A stretch of DNA of 64,000 nt, taken from contig OX291558.1 of assembly GCA_946406115.1 (NCBI GenBank), forward strand, positions 20,886,205 to 20,950,204, written 5' to 3'. Positions 34,021-45,975 of the stretch are shown here, piece by piece; the first letter of the stretch is position 1; the number at the start of each line of letters is the position of its first letter. Source of the DNA: Apoda limacodes. Lineage: Eukaryota > Arthropoda > Insecta > Lepidoptera > Limacodidae. The notes under the pieces were generated by a model, which worked only from the letters and a program-made list of their open reading frames with translations, did not search any database and was not told where the DNA came from. The position numbers and the translations under genes were made by a program.

Positions 34021-34990
34021 ACAATTCTGTCAGTCAGTGCGTCTCCAGCTTTATATATTATGATAATAATAAATTATAAATATATATTGTTATAAATACG
34101 AAGGGTGTCGTTTAATTACAAACATAATGTTCCTCAAAGATGATTATACTTTATTATAAATTCCCTTAATCACACTGACTCTAAATTCAATTAAAGATAT
34201 AATAAAATAAAATACTGATAATTTTTATTATTTATTTGAAAAAAGAATACCAAAAATAACCCAGTAGACAAAACATCAACACTACATTCATCATATTAAA
34301 ATGGTGTAAACTTACGCGATACCAGCGAGATACACCAGGTCAGAAAAATAATCTACGGAACCACTGCACTTATTTAAAAAAAAAAACCTCACATTTAGTA
34401 ACATTATTATTTTAGATGAGCAGAAGCTATAATAATGTTTATATTACTGCTACAACAGCTTAAAACAAAACTTAGTAATTAGCTGTCCATGTAACCCTGG
34501 AGCTGTGCTGAGAACTTTGACTAAGAAACCTTCCACAAAGTTTGTAATTCTGCAAATGCACTTAAATGTATATTTTATTGACATAAATGAATAGTGTTGA
34601 AATAAAAAACTAAAATACTTTTATTTTGCCTCATGAATCATTAGGGTTTTTTTGATAACAGCCTGCTCTTAAAACTTATAATAAACTTACAATATTATAA
34701 TAACTTATAATAATATATCGTAAAGTATTATGGATATCTAAAAAAATTGTTTGACAGTATTTAAAAACCCCTATCATTGTTATTCTTCTCAAATTACTAG
34801 AACAGACGGTAAAAAAGTTAAGAGGGGAGGAAATTTAAAAGCTAATAATTTAGATCATATAGGTTCATAAGATCAATTGTAAGGTAAAAAGTAACTTAGG
34901 AATTAAAAGGTATTGTGAAAGACCCGTTCAGAAAAATCCTATACAATAAGATGTTAAAAAAAAATTAATCCCCAGAGATGGAGAAGTGTC
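34021..34990. other. No gene seen
   Basis: AT-rich spacer. 'aaatggtgtaaacttac' near 34300 repeats a phrase from 8930. Confidence 0.4.
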
Positions 34991-35141
34991 GTGCATGGTA
35001 TATTTTTGCTGTGTGCCCACATTCCGAATGTAAATACTGGTGGCATGGAAGAAACAAGTTATTAATTATACAATCCTAAAATTTAATATGGAAGCACTTA
35101 AGAGTGACGTCTCAAATATCGACTGGTCAATGTTACTAGAA
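34991..35141 (+). pseudogene. Older non-LTR element, left half (EN-RT linker)
   Basis: Bases from about 35045 to 35135 read WKKQVINYTILKFNMEALK and then SDVSNIDWSMLL. This is the usual pattern just after the endonuclease domain of Jockey/I-type elements (Y..F....L...L...DW..L). The reading continues after the inserted CR1 at 36820. The upstream endonuclease part is not recognisable, so this is a 5'-truncated relic. Confidence 0.55.
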
Positions 35142-36819
35142 TTTTTTTTTTTTTTTTTATACCACTAAGGTGGCAAACAAGCTTACGGCCCGCCTGATGG
35201 TAAGCGGTCACCGTAGCCTATGGACGCTTGCAACACCAGGGGTATCACTTGCGCGTTGCCGACCCTTCAGAAATCTAATAACTTCTTTCTTGAAGAACTC
35301 CATACTGTAGTCCTTGCAGAAAACCTTGGCAGGGAGCTCATTCCACAACTTAAGCGTTCGCGGGAGGAAGTTTCTCTGAAACCGCACTGTACGCGACCAT
35401 TTAGGTTCTAAAGTGTGAGAATGAATTCCTTGCCGATGGCGAGCGGTGCGATGGTAGAAAGTAGCCGTGGGCATCATTTCGAACAATTCCTCAGAACACA
35501 ACCCATTGTACAAGCGGTAGAACACACACAGTGAGGCAAAGTCTCTCCTCAGACTTAAGGGCTCGATACCGCAAGTGAGTTTGGGATCGTCGACAATTCT
35601 CACAGCCCGTCGTTGAACCGAGTCAAAAGGGTCAAGCTGGTATCCGGGTGCACCTGCCCAGAGATGGCAGCAGTACTCCATATGGGGCCGAACTTGCGAC
35701 TTGTAAAGTAACAACCTTTGCCCCGACGTGAAGTACTGCTTCGCTCTGTTGAGTACACCAAGTTTTTTGGACGCCAGCTTTACCTTATCTTGTAAATGAT
35801 CTCGGAACTGAACATCGCTGGAGATGTCGACACCAAGGATCCCAATGCTCTTGGAGATCGAGAGGGGAGTGTTCTGGAATTGTGGGACCACAGTGAATGG
35901 AGTTTTCTTAGCGGTGAACGCGCACACTTGTGTCTTTGTAGGGTTGAATCGGACCAAGTTTACCCGTCCCCAGTCAGAGACCTGGGACAGTGTGGTCTCG
36001 ATTTGAGACACAAGTTCTCCGCGGTTTTCCTCCACAACGGAACGAGGGATGTTTGCACGACCCGTGTAAAAAGCGTCTCCAGTACTGTCATCTGCATAGC
36101 AATGTATGTTGTTGATGTCCAACATGTCATTGATATGCAGTAGAAACAGCGTAGGAGACAGCACAGAGCCTTGCGGGACACCAGCATTAATGTCCATGCT
36201 ATCAGAGCAACTACCGTCAACTACAGTTCGTATGCGTCTGCCGGACAAAAAGCTAGCCACCCATTTGCACAAACCCTCGGGCACTCCGTAAGATGGCAAC
36301 TTCGATAGAAGACCGCGGTGCCAGACCCGATCGAACGCCTTCGCTATGTCCAGGCTACATGCCAATGCCTCCCCCTGACTCTCAATGGCTAGTGCCCATC
36401 GGTGTGTGAGATACACTAGAAGGTCACCAGTCGAGCGACCGTGGCGAAAGCCATATTGACGGTCACTGACCAGATCGTGTACTTCTAGGTATCTTAGAAG
36501 CTGTGTGTTGATCACACGCTCCATCACCTTAGAGAGGAGAGAGGTAATAGCGATAGGCCTGTAATTCGATGGATCTGATATATCGCCCTTTTTGGGCACC
36601 GGGTGCACATTCGCAGTCTTCCATGTAGACGGAAATTGCCTAGTGTGGTAGGAAAGCGCGAAGAGGCGCGTGAGTACAGGACATAACTCAGGAGCACACT
36701 GCTTAAGCACCACTGCTGGTATACCGTCTGGCCCACTCGACTTATGAACGTCTAGAGAAAGCAACGCCCGCCAGACCTCCCGCTGCGTTATGGAGATTTC
36801 CGGCATGGACAAATGCACA
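35142..36819 (-). CDS. CR1-type non-LTR retrotransposon, 5'-truncated, with intact reverse transcriptase frame
   Basis: The minus strand has 541 open codons ending at 35208; the first natural ATG reads MPEISITQREVW (36806 downward). The track's TTG start at 36833 lies in flanking DNA. RT landmarks by residue of the 541: GPDGIP 34-39, NYRPIA 90-95, QYGFRHGRST 126-135, DIAKAFDRVWH 162-172 with catalytic Asp162, GVPQGSVLSP 218-227, YADD 246-249 with the two catalytic Asp, GVDIS 334-338. The C-terminus has LWAGAPGY and a basic end. The endonuclease domain is absent, so the copy could not move alone. The 3' UTR signature 'gaccgcttaccatcaggcgg' and a 17-T run (35142-35158, the A tail) follow. Imperfect target-site duplication: aatgttactag at 35129-35139 and aatgttaatac at 36820-36830. 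Confidence 0.92.
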
Positions 36820-37600
36820 AATGTTAATACCAAAAATTTACCACTTTTATTCTGCTACCTGTATTGTCCGTATACGAAATACCACTTAAACAGATAAGCG
36901 TTAAACACAATCCTGCACCCTGGCTTGACCACACAATCAAGCATATGATGGTTTTGCGTGATAAGGTTAAACAGAGATAGAAACTGTCACCAACTAATCA
37001 AAACTTTGTTTGGTTTAAATCTCTACGCAATCGCTGCAAGAGGATGTGCAGGGACGCTAAAAGACAACACATATCTCATTCTATTCAAAATTTAAATTAT
37101 GCACAGCTTTGTAGATTTCTTAAATCTATTGGTATCGGAAAAACTTCTAATACTACCAATTGTGATATTGAACTTAAATCACTTGACAGGCAGTTTTCAT
37201 CTTCCCCAGTATCTTTGTCAGAGTCTACCAAAAAATCAAACCCTTAACCACTTAGCTGATTTACCACTACCACAGTGCGAAGCCTTCCATCTACAACCCA
37301 TATCGGAAGGTGTTGTTAAGAAACATTTTTTCAATGTATGTGTGTATGTAATTATATTGGTATTAAATTTCATATGTAATTAAATTAGTATTCTGTAGAT
37401 AAAACTATGTTGTACAAGCCCTTGCCACCTTTTTTTTGTAAATTTTTTTTTTCTCTGGGTTTGCGGGAAGAAATTACTGATAAAATACGCCCTTTGTACT
37501 ATTTTTCTTTTTTGTAGAATAACTTTAATTACCTTCCCATAGAATTATAATTTCTTGTAATGTTTTTTTGTACAATAAAGGATTTAAAAAAAAAAAAAAA
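36820..37600 (+). pseudogene. Older non-LTR element, right half, lacking its RT core
   Basis: After the CR1 insertion the plus strand reads PLKQISVKHNPAPWLDHTIK (about 36885-36945), a stop, then WFKSLRNRCKRMCRDAKRQH, the basic linker before the RT in Jockey-type elements, and FLKSIGIGK. The part at 37044-37247 is open, and after a frame change HLADLPLPQCEAFHLQPISE follows, the start of the RT N-terminus. There the coding match stops near 37345; instead of the RT palm a 3' UTR-like stretch runs to AATAAAG (about 37574) and an A tail at 37588-37600. So the RT core was deleted, or the copy is an internally deleted derivative. Inactive. Confidence 0.65.
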
Positions 37601-37955
37601 ATGCTTCTGTTATAACCTACAGTCTAATTAACTTTACTAGAGGCTATTCAACTATTATGACTGTTTAGAACAGATGAAAGATAAAACGTTCAATTAAAAC
37701 TGAGCGTAATTTAGAGATACTTTACTTGAGATTGGAAGTTCGTGGTCTTCCTAAACCTACGTGTTGTCGTAAAGGTGTAATTACATTGTCGATCACATGA
37801 TCTATGAAAACGAGGACTTCTCTTCTGGGCTGTGTTCTAAATCTTCGTGTTACGATACCACGGTAAAGGTACGCTAACCCATGATTATCTGAACAATAAG
37901 CGGTGGTAGAACTGTCATTTCATTCAAGCAAACTTCATTTTGAAATTTGCGACAG
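37601..37955. other. No gene seen
   Basis: Spacer without recognisable features. Confidence 0.4.
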
Positions 37956-38140
37956 CAAATAGAAATAAATAAATATAAATCTTTTTTGTCATTATACACA
38001 TCAAGCCATCTAGTCTCAAACTAAGCAAAGCTTGTATGTACTATGGAGACCAGACAGCGGATATATACATACAAAAACACTCACTCTCAAGACAAACACA
38101 AATGTTCATCACATTTATAATGTTTGTCTTCGGAAGAGAC
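37956..38140 (-). mobile_element. SINE family A, 3' part
   Basis: 'aaataaataaatataaat' (the A/T-rich tail on the minus strand), 'aactaagcaaagcttgt' and 'gaccagacagcggatat' match 46437-46600. The head with the B box is missing or eroded beyond 38130. Confidence 0.65.
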
Positions 38141-38504
38141 TACCAGGCACAGTGTGTCATTTTAGTTAGCATATGGTTAATCTAAGGTTACTGTTTAATT
38201 GTTGTTGCATCTAACATTGACACTTCGTGTAATGTAACTTATTATTGAACTTCTTTTAAGGGACCCGTTACCAAAAGTCTGTCGGTAGGTCACAAGTTTA
38301 AATTTTTAATATCAATTCTAATAAAATTTTATAGAAGGTGACTTACATGAACTAACATACGGTTTTGTGTTGAAATAGTAAAAAAAATTAAGGATGATTG
38401 TTACGCACGCTGAGGCATGATTGATTATTGTTTTTTTATGATATAAATAATAAGAAATGTATAAAAATTAATCACATTATTAAGTTTTAATTATTTCCCA
38501 TTTA
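38141..38504. other. No gene seen
   Basis: AT-rich spacer. Confidence 0.4.
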
Positions 38505-38885
38505 TATTATAAAGGCGAAAGTTTGTGAGTGTGTGACTGTGTGAGTGTGTTTGTTTGTTACTTCTTCAAGCTTCAACCACTGGACGGATCGGGATGAAAC
38601 TTGGCATACATATAGGTTAGGTCCTGGAATAGCATATAGGCTACTTTTTATCTCAAAATTCCCGTGGGAGTAACTATAACCGAACTTAAACGAACAATAG
38701 CTATAGCTACAGCTTGATATAGCAAATTTCATTAGTGTAATTAAGGAGTAAATTACAGTCGCCGATAACCAAATTTAGCGCGGGGTAATTAAGGAGTAAA
38801 TCACAGTATCAATACTGAGATTAAATAAGGGAGTCCCACGCTGATAACCAAATTTAGAGCAAAATTCATTAATTACCAGCTATCC
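38505..38885 (+). mobile_element. Helitron-like element, group A, 3' end altered
   Basis: 'attataaaggcgaaagtttg' opens a copy highly similar to 6845-7133 ('gggatgaaacttggcata', 'ctactttttatc', 'ttaattaaggagtaaat'). The 3' end is scrambled: 'gtaattaaggagtaaat' occurs twice (about 38737 and 38787) and no CTAG follows. Confidence 0.5.
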
Positions 38886-38887
38886 CA

Positions 38888-39312
38888 TTAATATTATAAA
38901 TACAAAAGTTTGGACGTTTAGTTTTTTGTCACGCTTCAACCACTGGATGGATCGGGAACCGCTCAACTGATTTAGATGAAATTTGTCTGAGCCCCGGGGA
39001 AGGACATAGGCTATTGTTCATCCCGGAAAATTCAAAAGTTACCGCGGTAATAACTATAACGTTTGTTACTTTATCCTGCTGCACTGGGAGCATTTAAATT
39101 AGCTAAAATTTTGCACACAGAGATAGTTAAAGTTACGGAAAAGGACAAAGGCTACTTTTTATCCCGTGAAATTCAAAAGAACTCGCGGGAGTAACTATAA
39201 CCGAATTCCACTAACGAACCATAGCCGCAGCTATAGCTTGCTGTAACAAACTTAAGAATCCTACGCCGTTAACCTTATTTAGGGCGGGCGGAGCCGCGGG
39301 CAAAGTCTAGTC
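38888..39312 (+). mobile_element. Helitron-like element, group A, full length
   Basis: It starts 'ttaatattataaatacaaaa' and ends 'gggcggagccgcgggcaaag' followed by tCTAG|T. The gcgg-ag-ccgc stem sits about ten bases before CTAG, as expected of a Helitron 3' end. No Rep/helicase frame. This copy is the best model for the family's 3' end. Confidence 0.55.
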
Positions 39313-39480
39313 TATTGATAAAATACATGAGTAATGATTGTTTATTTGCATGTTATGAATAAATGAATATCTCAAATCTGTAAAATCATATTGTATGTAG
39401 TGTTACACAGTGTATTAGGTATGTTATGATATCTGTTATGTCATTGCTATATTTAAAAACTTGAACAGTTCTGTTATAGG
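39313..39480. other. Spacer
   Basis: No feature recognised. Confidence 0.3.
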
Positions 39481-39861
39481 TAAGAATCAAACGAATTTAC
39501 CTTGTGTAGTTTGAAATCTAATTATACGAGTGTCATGACCGTAGACGATTACAGCTTACATTCAGCAGCACGCAAGATTATCTGTCCTAATTGACACCTT
39601 TAAAGTTATAAAAATGCTATATAAAATGTAAATCTACATAGTAGGTAGTTTCCACTACCTACAGATACACACCCCTCCATATTGCCCGCTTCTGACTTTA
39701 TTAAGAGCCAATTTTTTTTGACAGATCTCGGGAACTTCAAAGCAGGGCGGGAATGTAATCGTCTTCGGTCAAGACACACGTATAATTAGATATCAAACTT
39801 CACAAGGTAAGTTCGTTTGATTCTTAATTATACTTTGTATCTCTCCCGAAGACGATTACAG
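39481..39861. repeat. Fold-back element with ~72-bp inverted arms
   Basis: The left arm 39481-39552 and right arm 39754-39826 are inverted copies with roughly 90% identity around a 201-bp spacer. The spacer holds a perfect 9-bp hairpin, gtaggtagt-ttcc-actacctac (39641-39662). A further inverted piece, 'cgaagacgattaca', ends at 39861. The right arm overlaps an exon-like segment: 'tttttttgacag' before 39725, 82 bases open in one frame (ISGTSKQGGNVIVFGQDTRI and 7 more residues), then a strong donor gtaagt at 39807. The left arm on the other strand also has cacaag|gtaa. It may be a MITE carrying exon-like sequence, or an inverted duplication of an exon. Confidence 0.6.
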
Positions 39862-42450
39862 TTAAAATATAGATATTTAGAGCTTCGAAAAAATGTATCA
39901 TGAAAGCGATCAACATATAAGTATTTTATCTAATCTGATCTATATGTATATTATCATCGTTATATACAGGTAATTACCTATTAGACTTAACAAAGCACAA
40001 ACAAATTAACTTTATTTAAAAAAAGTGTAGGTAATATTATCTTACATTACAGTACTTTAAATATGTAATTGACACAACACTTATATGAGTTATAGACTTG
40101 AAAGTGTCGTGAGCTGTGAGCTTCCAAACAGATATTAAACATCAAAGCCACTTTTTTAAAATTAATTTAGCTACTAAAGATGAAGTTTAAGAGCCCACTT
40201 TATTTTAAAAAACTTATAGAAGAGGTTTTTTATTTGAGTCGTAGCTTATTTGTTCTATCTTGTTAGGATTTGGGCGTAAAAGCTTTAAGAGTGTAAAAAT
40301 GTTTGGTATCTGATGATAGATATGTGCCTGTGTTTGAAGTTATAATTAAATGCTTGGTTTTGTATACATGAAATAAAGATTTTAACCCTTCAAATGGAGT
40401 AATTAGCGGCCACTTACTGTGTTTATTAATACACTGCCACATTATAATGTGTGTCTCAGCTTCTTTTTTTTGAGCTTTGGCTCTTCTAAATCAAAGTTCA
40501 TATTTACTATTTTGTGTCCTATCAACCTTAATTAGTTATAGTTTTTTTAAAAACAAATATTAAAATTTTATCAAATGATTAAAAAATAAATTTGCTGTAA
40601 TATTTTTACACGAATTTAGAGTTCGAAATGGTTTAATATTTGGGGACAGCTATTTTGATACAATTATACATTTTAGCAACCTTTTTAATACTGAAAATAC
40701 AGATACTTTAAATATCATATTTTCAAGAGGGATAAAACTGATCGACAGCTGTTAAGTGTACTGTAACTAGCGCCAGTGTTAAATTAATTTGTCAAGTATT
40801 CCAATATTAGCATAACGATATTGTTGTTACAATATAGCCACCATGATTTAAGTTGTAGGTATACGGTTATAGCGTTATAACGTTACATTTATTTTGCGTT
40901 TTTGGTAAAATTAAAGCCATTATATGTCCAGGTTTGATAATTTCCTTGGCGTCAAAGTACAGTCAACAGAGGATGCTTAAAGTTTTAAAAAGAATTTGTT
41001 TGAACCGACATGGTAACACTGGATTGCTTTGTTACAAACAAAATTAATTGGAAATTATATTAAAGTTAAGGAACGGTACAAAATCCTATATTTTGATGCA
41101 TCTATGTGCTAAGGATCAAACTTACATGAAGCGTTTCTAAATTTGAACACTTACAATTAAATCAACGTCTTTGGAACTAAATGACTAATATTCCAATATT
41201 AAGAATTCGCTGTTCAAATTATTATGCAATAAGATTTTATGGTGAATACTTATTTTAACTGTCACCTGTTTATAATATTAGTATAGATAGATTTTCTTGT
41301 ATAACCATATATTCCAACCATAGTCGTAGTAAATAAATTTATTTTTATTATAATTATCTGTTTAAAAAGTGTGATCTAGAATTCTCCATTTGATGTTTAT
41401 ATTACATGCTTGACTTGATTCTAAGTAAGCAACTAAATTTTTGGATTTGATATGGGATGTAAGAACGTGGATATTACGATTTTCGTCCCATATGTGCTCT
41501 ATGTTTCTAATGTAAAAAATTGTTTGCCGCTCATTTGATTATAATAGGCGAAGTCTTATTTTGTGTATATGTTGTCTAATGTTTGAAACTGCGATCTTGT
41601 ATCTCGAGGCTAAAAATGCCGCTAACAATTTCCACAGTATATAATATTCCACAATAAATATAATGATATTTACGAAATATTATAGTGTCTACGAGCGGCT
41701 TTGTTATTCATTTATCAAACTAAGCCCCAACCCATAACCGAGAAGTCACTGGGGTGATGGTTTTTAATATATGATGAAGTAAAGTTGCGTATATAATGCA
41801 AAAAATATCAGAATAGTTAAGTGCCAAAAAAGTTTTTAACCGTCGTGGCTGTATTTGCCAGCGGGACACACTGACGTCCGCACACTATGAATCAGGCAAA
41901 ATGCCTAGTTGTTCATTTTTTGTACTATTTAATAGGTAACTCGATTTTTCTTATGTTTCCTCTCAGTAAGACTCGTAATGCTCTCCTTAATTGTTTTAAA
42001 TATAAAACATATATATGTAGGCACTACCCAGTCTTACACAACGATAAGGTCTTTTTTGATGATCTGTTTAAACTTAGTCATATATAATATTAAAAACAAT
42101 TATCCTGTGGTTTAACGTAATATAGATTTAAATTTTAAATAAAATGACGTTGTATTATATAAACATCTAAAACAAAATTAACCTTAATAATAAAAAAACA
42201 AAAACTATTCCATATTTACATTATACCTTTCTTAAAATGTTACATATATTTATATATAAAAAAATATCTTGCGTTTGTTGTGTCCGCAGAACTATAAAAT
42301 TAGTCGATAAAGTGACTTAAAATTTATACATAATGTTACATTTGTATATAAAAGTGTTATTATTATAGGCTTTTTAACTCTTCACACATAGAGTCACAGC
42401 GAAGCTAGTAAGTAAAATAAACTATTGCAATTTTTTACTTAATGATAAAT
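39862..42450. other. Long stretch without recognisable features
   Basis: About 2.6 kb of AT-rich DNA. The largest open frame (41887-42087, 66 codons) has no motif. I see no RNA gene, repeat or splice-site pair that I can support. It could be intron or intergenic. Confidence 0.45.
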
Positions 42451-43060
42451 CAACACTTTTCCTTAGGCTTAGGTAGTTTTGCGGTTTCCCCGTTGTTCAA
42501 AGTCCAATGGAATTGATGTTGTCGGTCGTGATCAATCAGCTAAATACGCTGTGGTTGACTGGGTTTACCACAAGAAGACGGAAATTTTGGAACTAAAAAA
42601 AATATCCTGTCATCTATTTTAGTATTTCTTACTAATCAGCTGATAACAGAAAAGGTTTTTACCAGTGTTCAAAAGTCCCATCGCCTCAGAAGGAGATACG
42701 TTTTTGGAAGTGACGACCTCAACACTCGTCTCGTCATCTTCACGCATTGTGGCTTGCACGAATGATGCCAAACGCGATCTCGTAGTCACGTCCACACGGG
42801 TATACCTTAATTAATTTCAATAATGTAACAATTTAGTCATAACTTGCAAATATTTAAAACTCTTTAAGAGTCGTACACCTTGCCTGTAATGCGTAGGTTT
42901 TATTATATTTCGACCTTTTTATGGGACGAGCGGACTTTCTTAGAAATGACTAACAGATGTTTAGATCTGAGACGCTATCGCTATGGCTTGTGGCGTCGTA
43001 TTCGTAAGTGCGCCAAAATTAAAGAGTTGCGTAACAAGTGCGTACGGGATAGGTGATTCG
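42451..43060 (+). pseudogene. Possible decayed coding segments (unidentified)
   Basis: Three short protein-like stretches lie close together. About 42482-42620 reads VVGRDQSAKYAVVDWVYHKK in one frame. About 42650-42813 reads PVFKSPIASEGDTFLEVTTS and runs open to a TAA. 42866-43057 is open with FLWDERTFLEM and then RRYRYGLWRRIRKCAKIKEL. The frames differ and stops separate them. Local base composition is less AT-rich than the neighbours. I do not recognise a family; they could be exons, relics of a mobile element, or chance. Confidence 0.25.
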
Positions 43061-44056
43061 CGTGTTGGATGAATTTCACGTGGTCATAAGAATAAGGGAT
43101 TCACGGACTTATTGCAAAGGCGATAAGCCAAATAACACTAACGTATTATTGAGAGTTACAGCTTTACTCCGACACCAGGGTGCGCAGGCACATGGCAGAA
43201 GGAATGCTATATCGAAGGACAGTTGATTTTGAATAATAATAGGAGTAACACGCGAAACGATTAATGGAGAACTACGGGGTGAACTGTGTGAGTGTTACGT
43301 GTTAGAGTAGGGAGACTTTAGTTCAAAGTAATTCAAGTAAAGTAGTTCAAGTATAACTGCATAATAAATTTCAGCGAAACTGTAATTATTCTAAAAAATT
43401 AGTTAAATTAGTAATGGAACGCGTAAATTTAAAAACTTAAATTAGTTAAAATATACATACTCCTTTATTTAGAATTTTTTATAATCATGTTTTAAATGAT
43501 AACGTAGATTTCGTATCTTACACAAAGATATATTTAAATTAATCAAAATCTTGAACTTCTATTTTTATGTTATAAAAATTGATACTACTTAGGAGATCTC
43601 CCTTTGTAAATATTATGTGTATTAACCTCATTTATTTCAGCAACACATTTTGAGAGCCCATCGTAACTCGAAAGGATAGATAACGTAAAATCATTCAGTA
43701 CCTTCTTTGTTTTGAATGTCGATTTTGCTTGAGTTATGAATAGGTACCTATTTTATGAACGTAAAGTAAAATATTAGTATCGTTGATTGTTCCCGTGTAA
43801 GAAATATCATAAACTCGCTATAGTTTATGATAGGATCTGAGGGAGAGGTATGGCGAATAACATCTGAGTCATACCCGGGTAATCGATCTTGTTAGTTTCG
43901 TTGATGAAATTCTCGATAAAACTAACAATATGGATTCGGTGTAAAGGTGGGAACAATCAATACAATTTATAATTGTAAACCTTTAACTTATCTTCATTCA
44001 CAGCATTTAACTTCTTTTATGTTCGAAATATATACACTTTATCTCATCAATTCCAG
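43061..44056. other. Spacer with one weak exon-like stretch
   Basis: 'cctcatttatttcag' before 43641 looks like a splice acceptor followed by a short open stretch (QHILRAHRNSKG, then a stop). Nothing else is recognisable. Confidence 0.3.
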
Positions 44057-44195
44057 GTCTTTAACGCATGGACTAACCAACGGAGAGACTAAGGCGAACA
44101 ACACGCGACACAATGGCTGAGCGAGATACCTAAAGGTGATATTGACGAACGCGCACGAGATCGACAGCATGTACAATTTCAACTGCCAAGTTTGG
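44057..44195 (+). pseudogene. Exon-like segment with one internal stop
   Basis: 'atcaattccag' precedes 44057 and 'ttg|gtaatg' follows at 44195, acceptor and donor of acceptable quality. In one frame it reads VFNAWTNQRRD, a TAA, then TQWLSEIPKGDIDERARDRQ and HVQFQLPSL. With the single stop it is more likely a dead exon than a live one. Family unknown. Confidence 0.25.
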
Positions 44196-44275
44196 TAATG
44201 TTTTTCTGTAACTATTAAATTAAATTAAATCATACTACATGTCTTTTAATAAGCTATAGGTTAGGGATTTAGGTA

Positions 44276-44293
44276 GGGGGGGGGGGGGGGGGG
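44276..44293 (+). repeat. Poly-G tract, 18 G
   Basis: Eighteen G in a row in AT-rich DNA. Runs of this length can form a G-quadruplex and are prone to length errors in sequencing. Confidence 0.9.
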
Positions 44294-44319
44294 TCACAAC
44301 GTGAGCTATACTACAGAAT

Positions 44320-44505
44320 TACACAGTACCTAAACGCAGGACGATCGACGGCAACAGACTAGCTAGCCGCGCAGGAGACGATAGGCGTAATATGAAATGC
44401 CATCCCGCTTTTCCCCGCACGCTCTACCGCGTGTCGTCTCCGTCCTGATTACCGCGATCACCGAACAAGCGGGGGTCCGGATTAGCGAGGCTATGCTGTA
44501 TTTAT
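44320..44505. repeat. GC-rich island, unidentified
   Basis: CpG-rich block ('ccgcacgctctaccgcgtgt', 'gacggcaacagactagctag') bounded by AT-rich DNA. No open frame or known motif; possibly part of a DNA transposon or retroelement UTR. Confidence 0.3.
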
Positions 44506-45880
44506 AAATCTTAGTGATACACAAAGGTTGAAGGTTGTAACCTTATATATTTTACCAGTACATAAATATTAATATAGTAATACAGTAAGAACAAAAAATA
44601 GTAATTTTGCTATTTTTATAATAAAAATTAAAAAGGACAACTGCAGAGTTTTTCTATCCATGCCCGAATGCCCATTCGATTTCGATTACATTACATTAAC
44701 GCTTTATTACACTTACACTGACAAAAACAGTTGTTGGCAAAATATCAAAACCGATTACTTATTTTTGAGTTGTATTTACAAAAAAAACTTTTTAACAAAA
44801 AAAAAACAACCGGCTTAAAAAAGATGCACAACAAAGGTAAAAAAAATATTTATTTCCAAATATCTGATCTGAATTACAGTTTGAAGTTGGTTTCATGCGT
44901 GTGAAGTGTGGTTTAAACTGTTACGTACATAGGTTTTTTTTTAGTTAAAAAGTTGTTAATTTTTAACTTTTGAGTGACGAATTGCTTTGGAGTTTACAGG
45001 CGTGATGTCATGTTATGTTATTGCGTAAAAAATGCATATTTATACGATAGCAGCAATCGTGGTTGATAAGCTGTAATTTTTTGAAGAGTTCCGTTGTTTG
45101 TCTCCAAACTCATCATCAGATCTATATGAAATATGACCATTTCTATATAAACACCTTTGAACAAAAACAGAATTTTGCAAGTCCGTCTATATATGACAGA
45201 GTTGCCCGAACATACATGAAAAAAATATAAACCTCCAAATTGAGAACCTCCTCTGTATTATGTCCGACGAACGATTAGATAACGAGACCTTACTTGCCTA
45301 AGCGACGTGACCCCGAAGTCACGATTTATGAATTAATTTATTGTAAATCCGACGAAAGCAAACTAACCGTAAATCTCAAACAATTTTTAATACGACACGA
45401 AATGATTTAAGCCCGAACCACGCTCTGCTACCACTTGTTCTTTATTAAAACTATGTCGTACTCGTACGTATGCCCTAAGGAAAATTGGAAAGGACTTACC
45501 CCTTTTGGCGTCAGATGTTTTTTGTAATAACGTTTTTAGTGTACGATTGTATGTAGTGTGTATGTGAATTTCTGTATTGTGTTTCTCTGGTTGACTATAA
45601 TATATATATAATAATCCACTTAGCTCACAAAATAACAATGCTTTCAGCCGCGACCTTTCAACCGATTATTATTTGAGTGACTAGCTGGCGCGCGCACGCT
45701 CACAGAGTATGCAAAAACAACTAGCTCGACCGATCCGAATACCAACTAGATGGTTCATTCTTTCCTAGACACTCTGTTTTTGAAGTCGGTAAATAATTAT
45801 GTAAAACGAGTAGAATGTTAATATCAAAGAATATTGTAATAAATCAAAACTTAATCCTAGTAATATAATTTACAAATACT
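44506..45880. other. No gene seen
   Basis: AT-rich, with A-runs and a minus-strand open frame at 45387-45638 (83 codons, no motif). Confidence 0.4.
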
Positions 45881-45884
45881 CATT

Positions 45885-45975
45885 AACCCCACGAGACGTT
45901 GGAGTCTTGAGAAAATAATTACGTCTAGACCGTGACCTGCACAATATCTAGTAGCTTAAGAACCTACTTAAGTTT
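45885..45975. repeat. Short repeat family D, copy 3
   Basis: 'ttggagtcttgagaaaataa' then 'gtctagaccgtgacctgcac' matches 5366, 19480 and 61741. Confidence 0.45.

Noticed and set aside
35220..36736. Plus-strand and other-frame open frames across the CR1 copy (also 55496-56567)
   Set aside because: Shadows of the RT frame; they show no motifs and repeat in both CR1 copies only because the DNA is the same.
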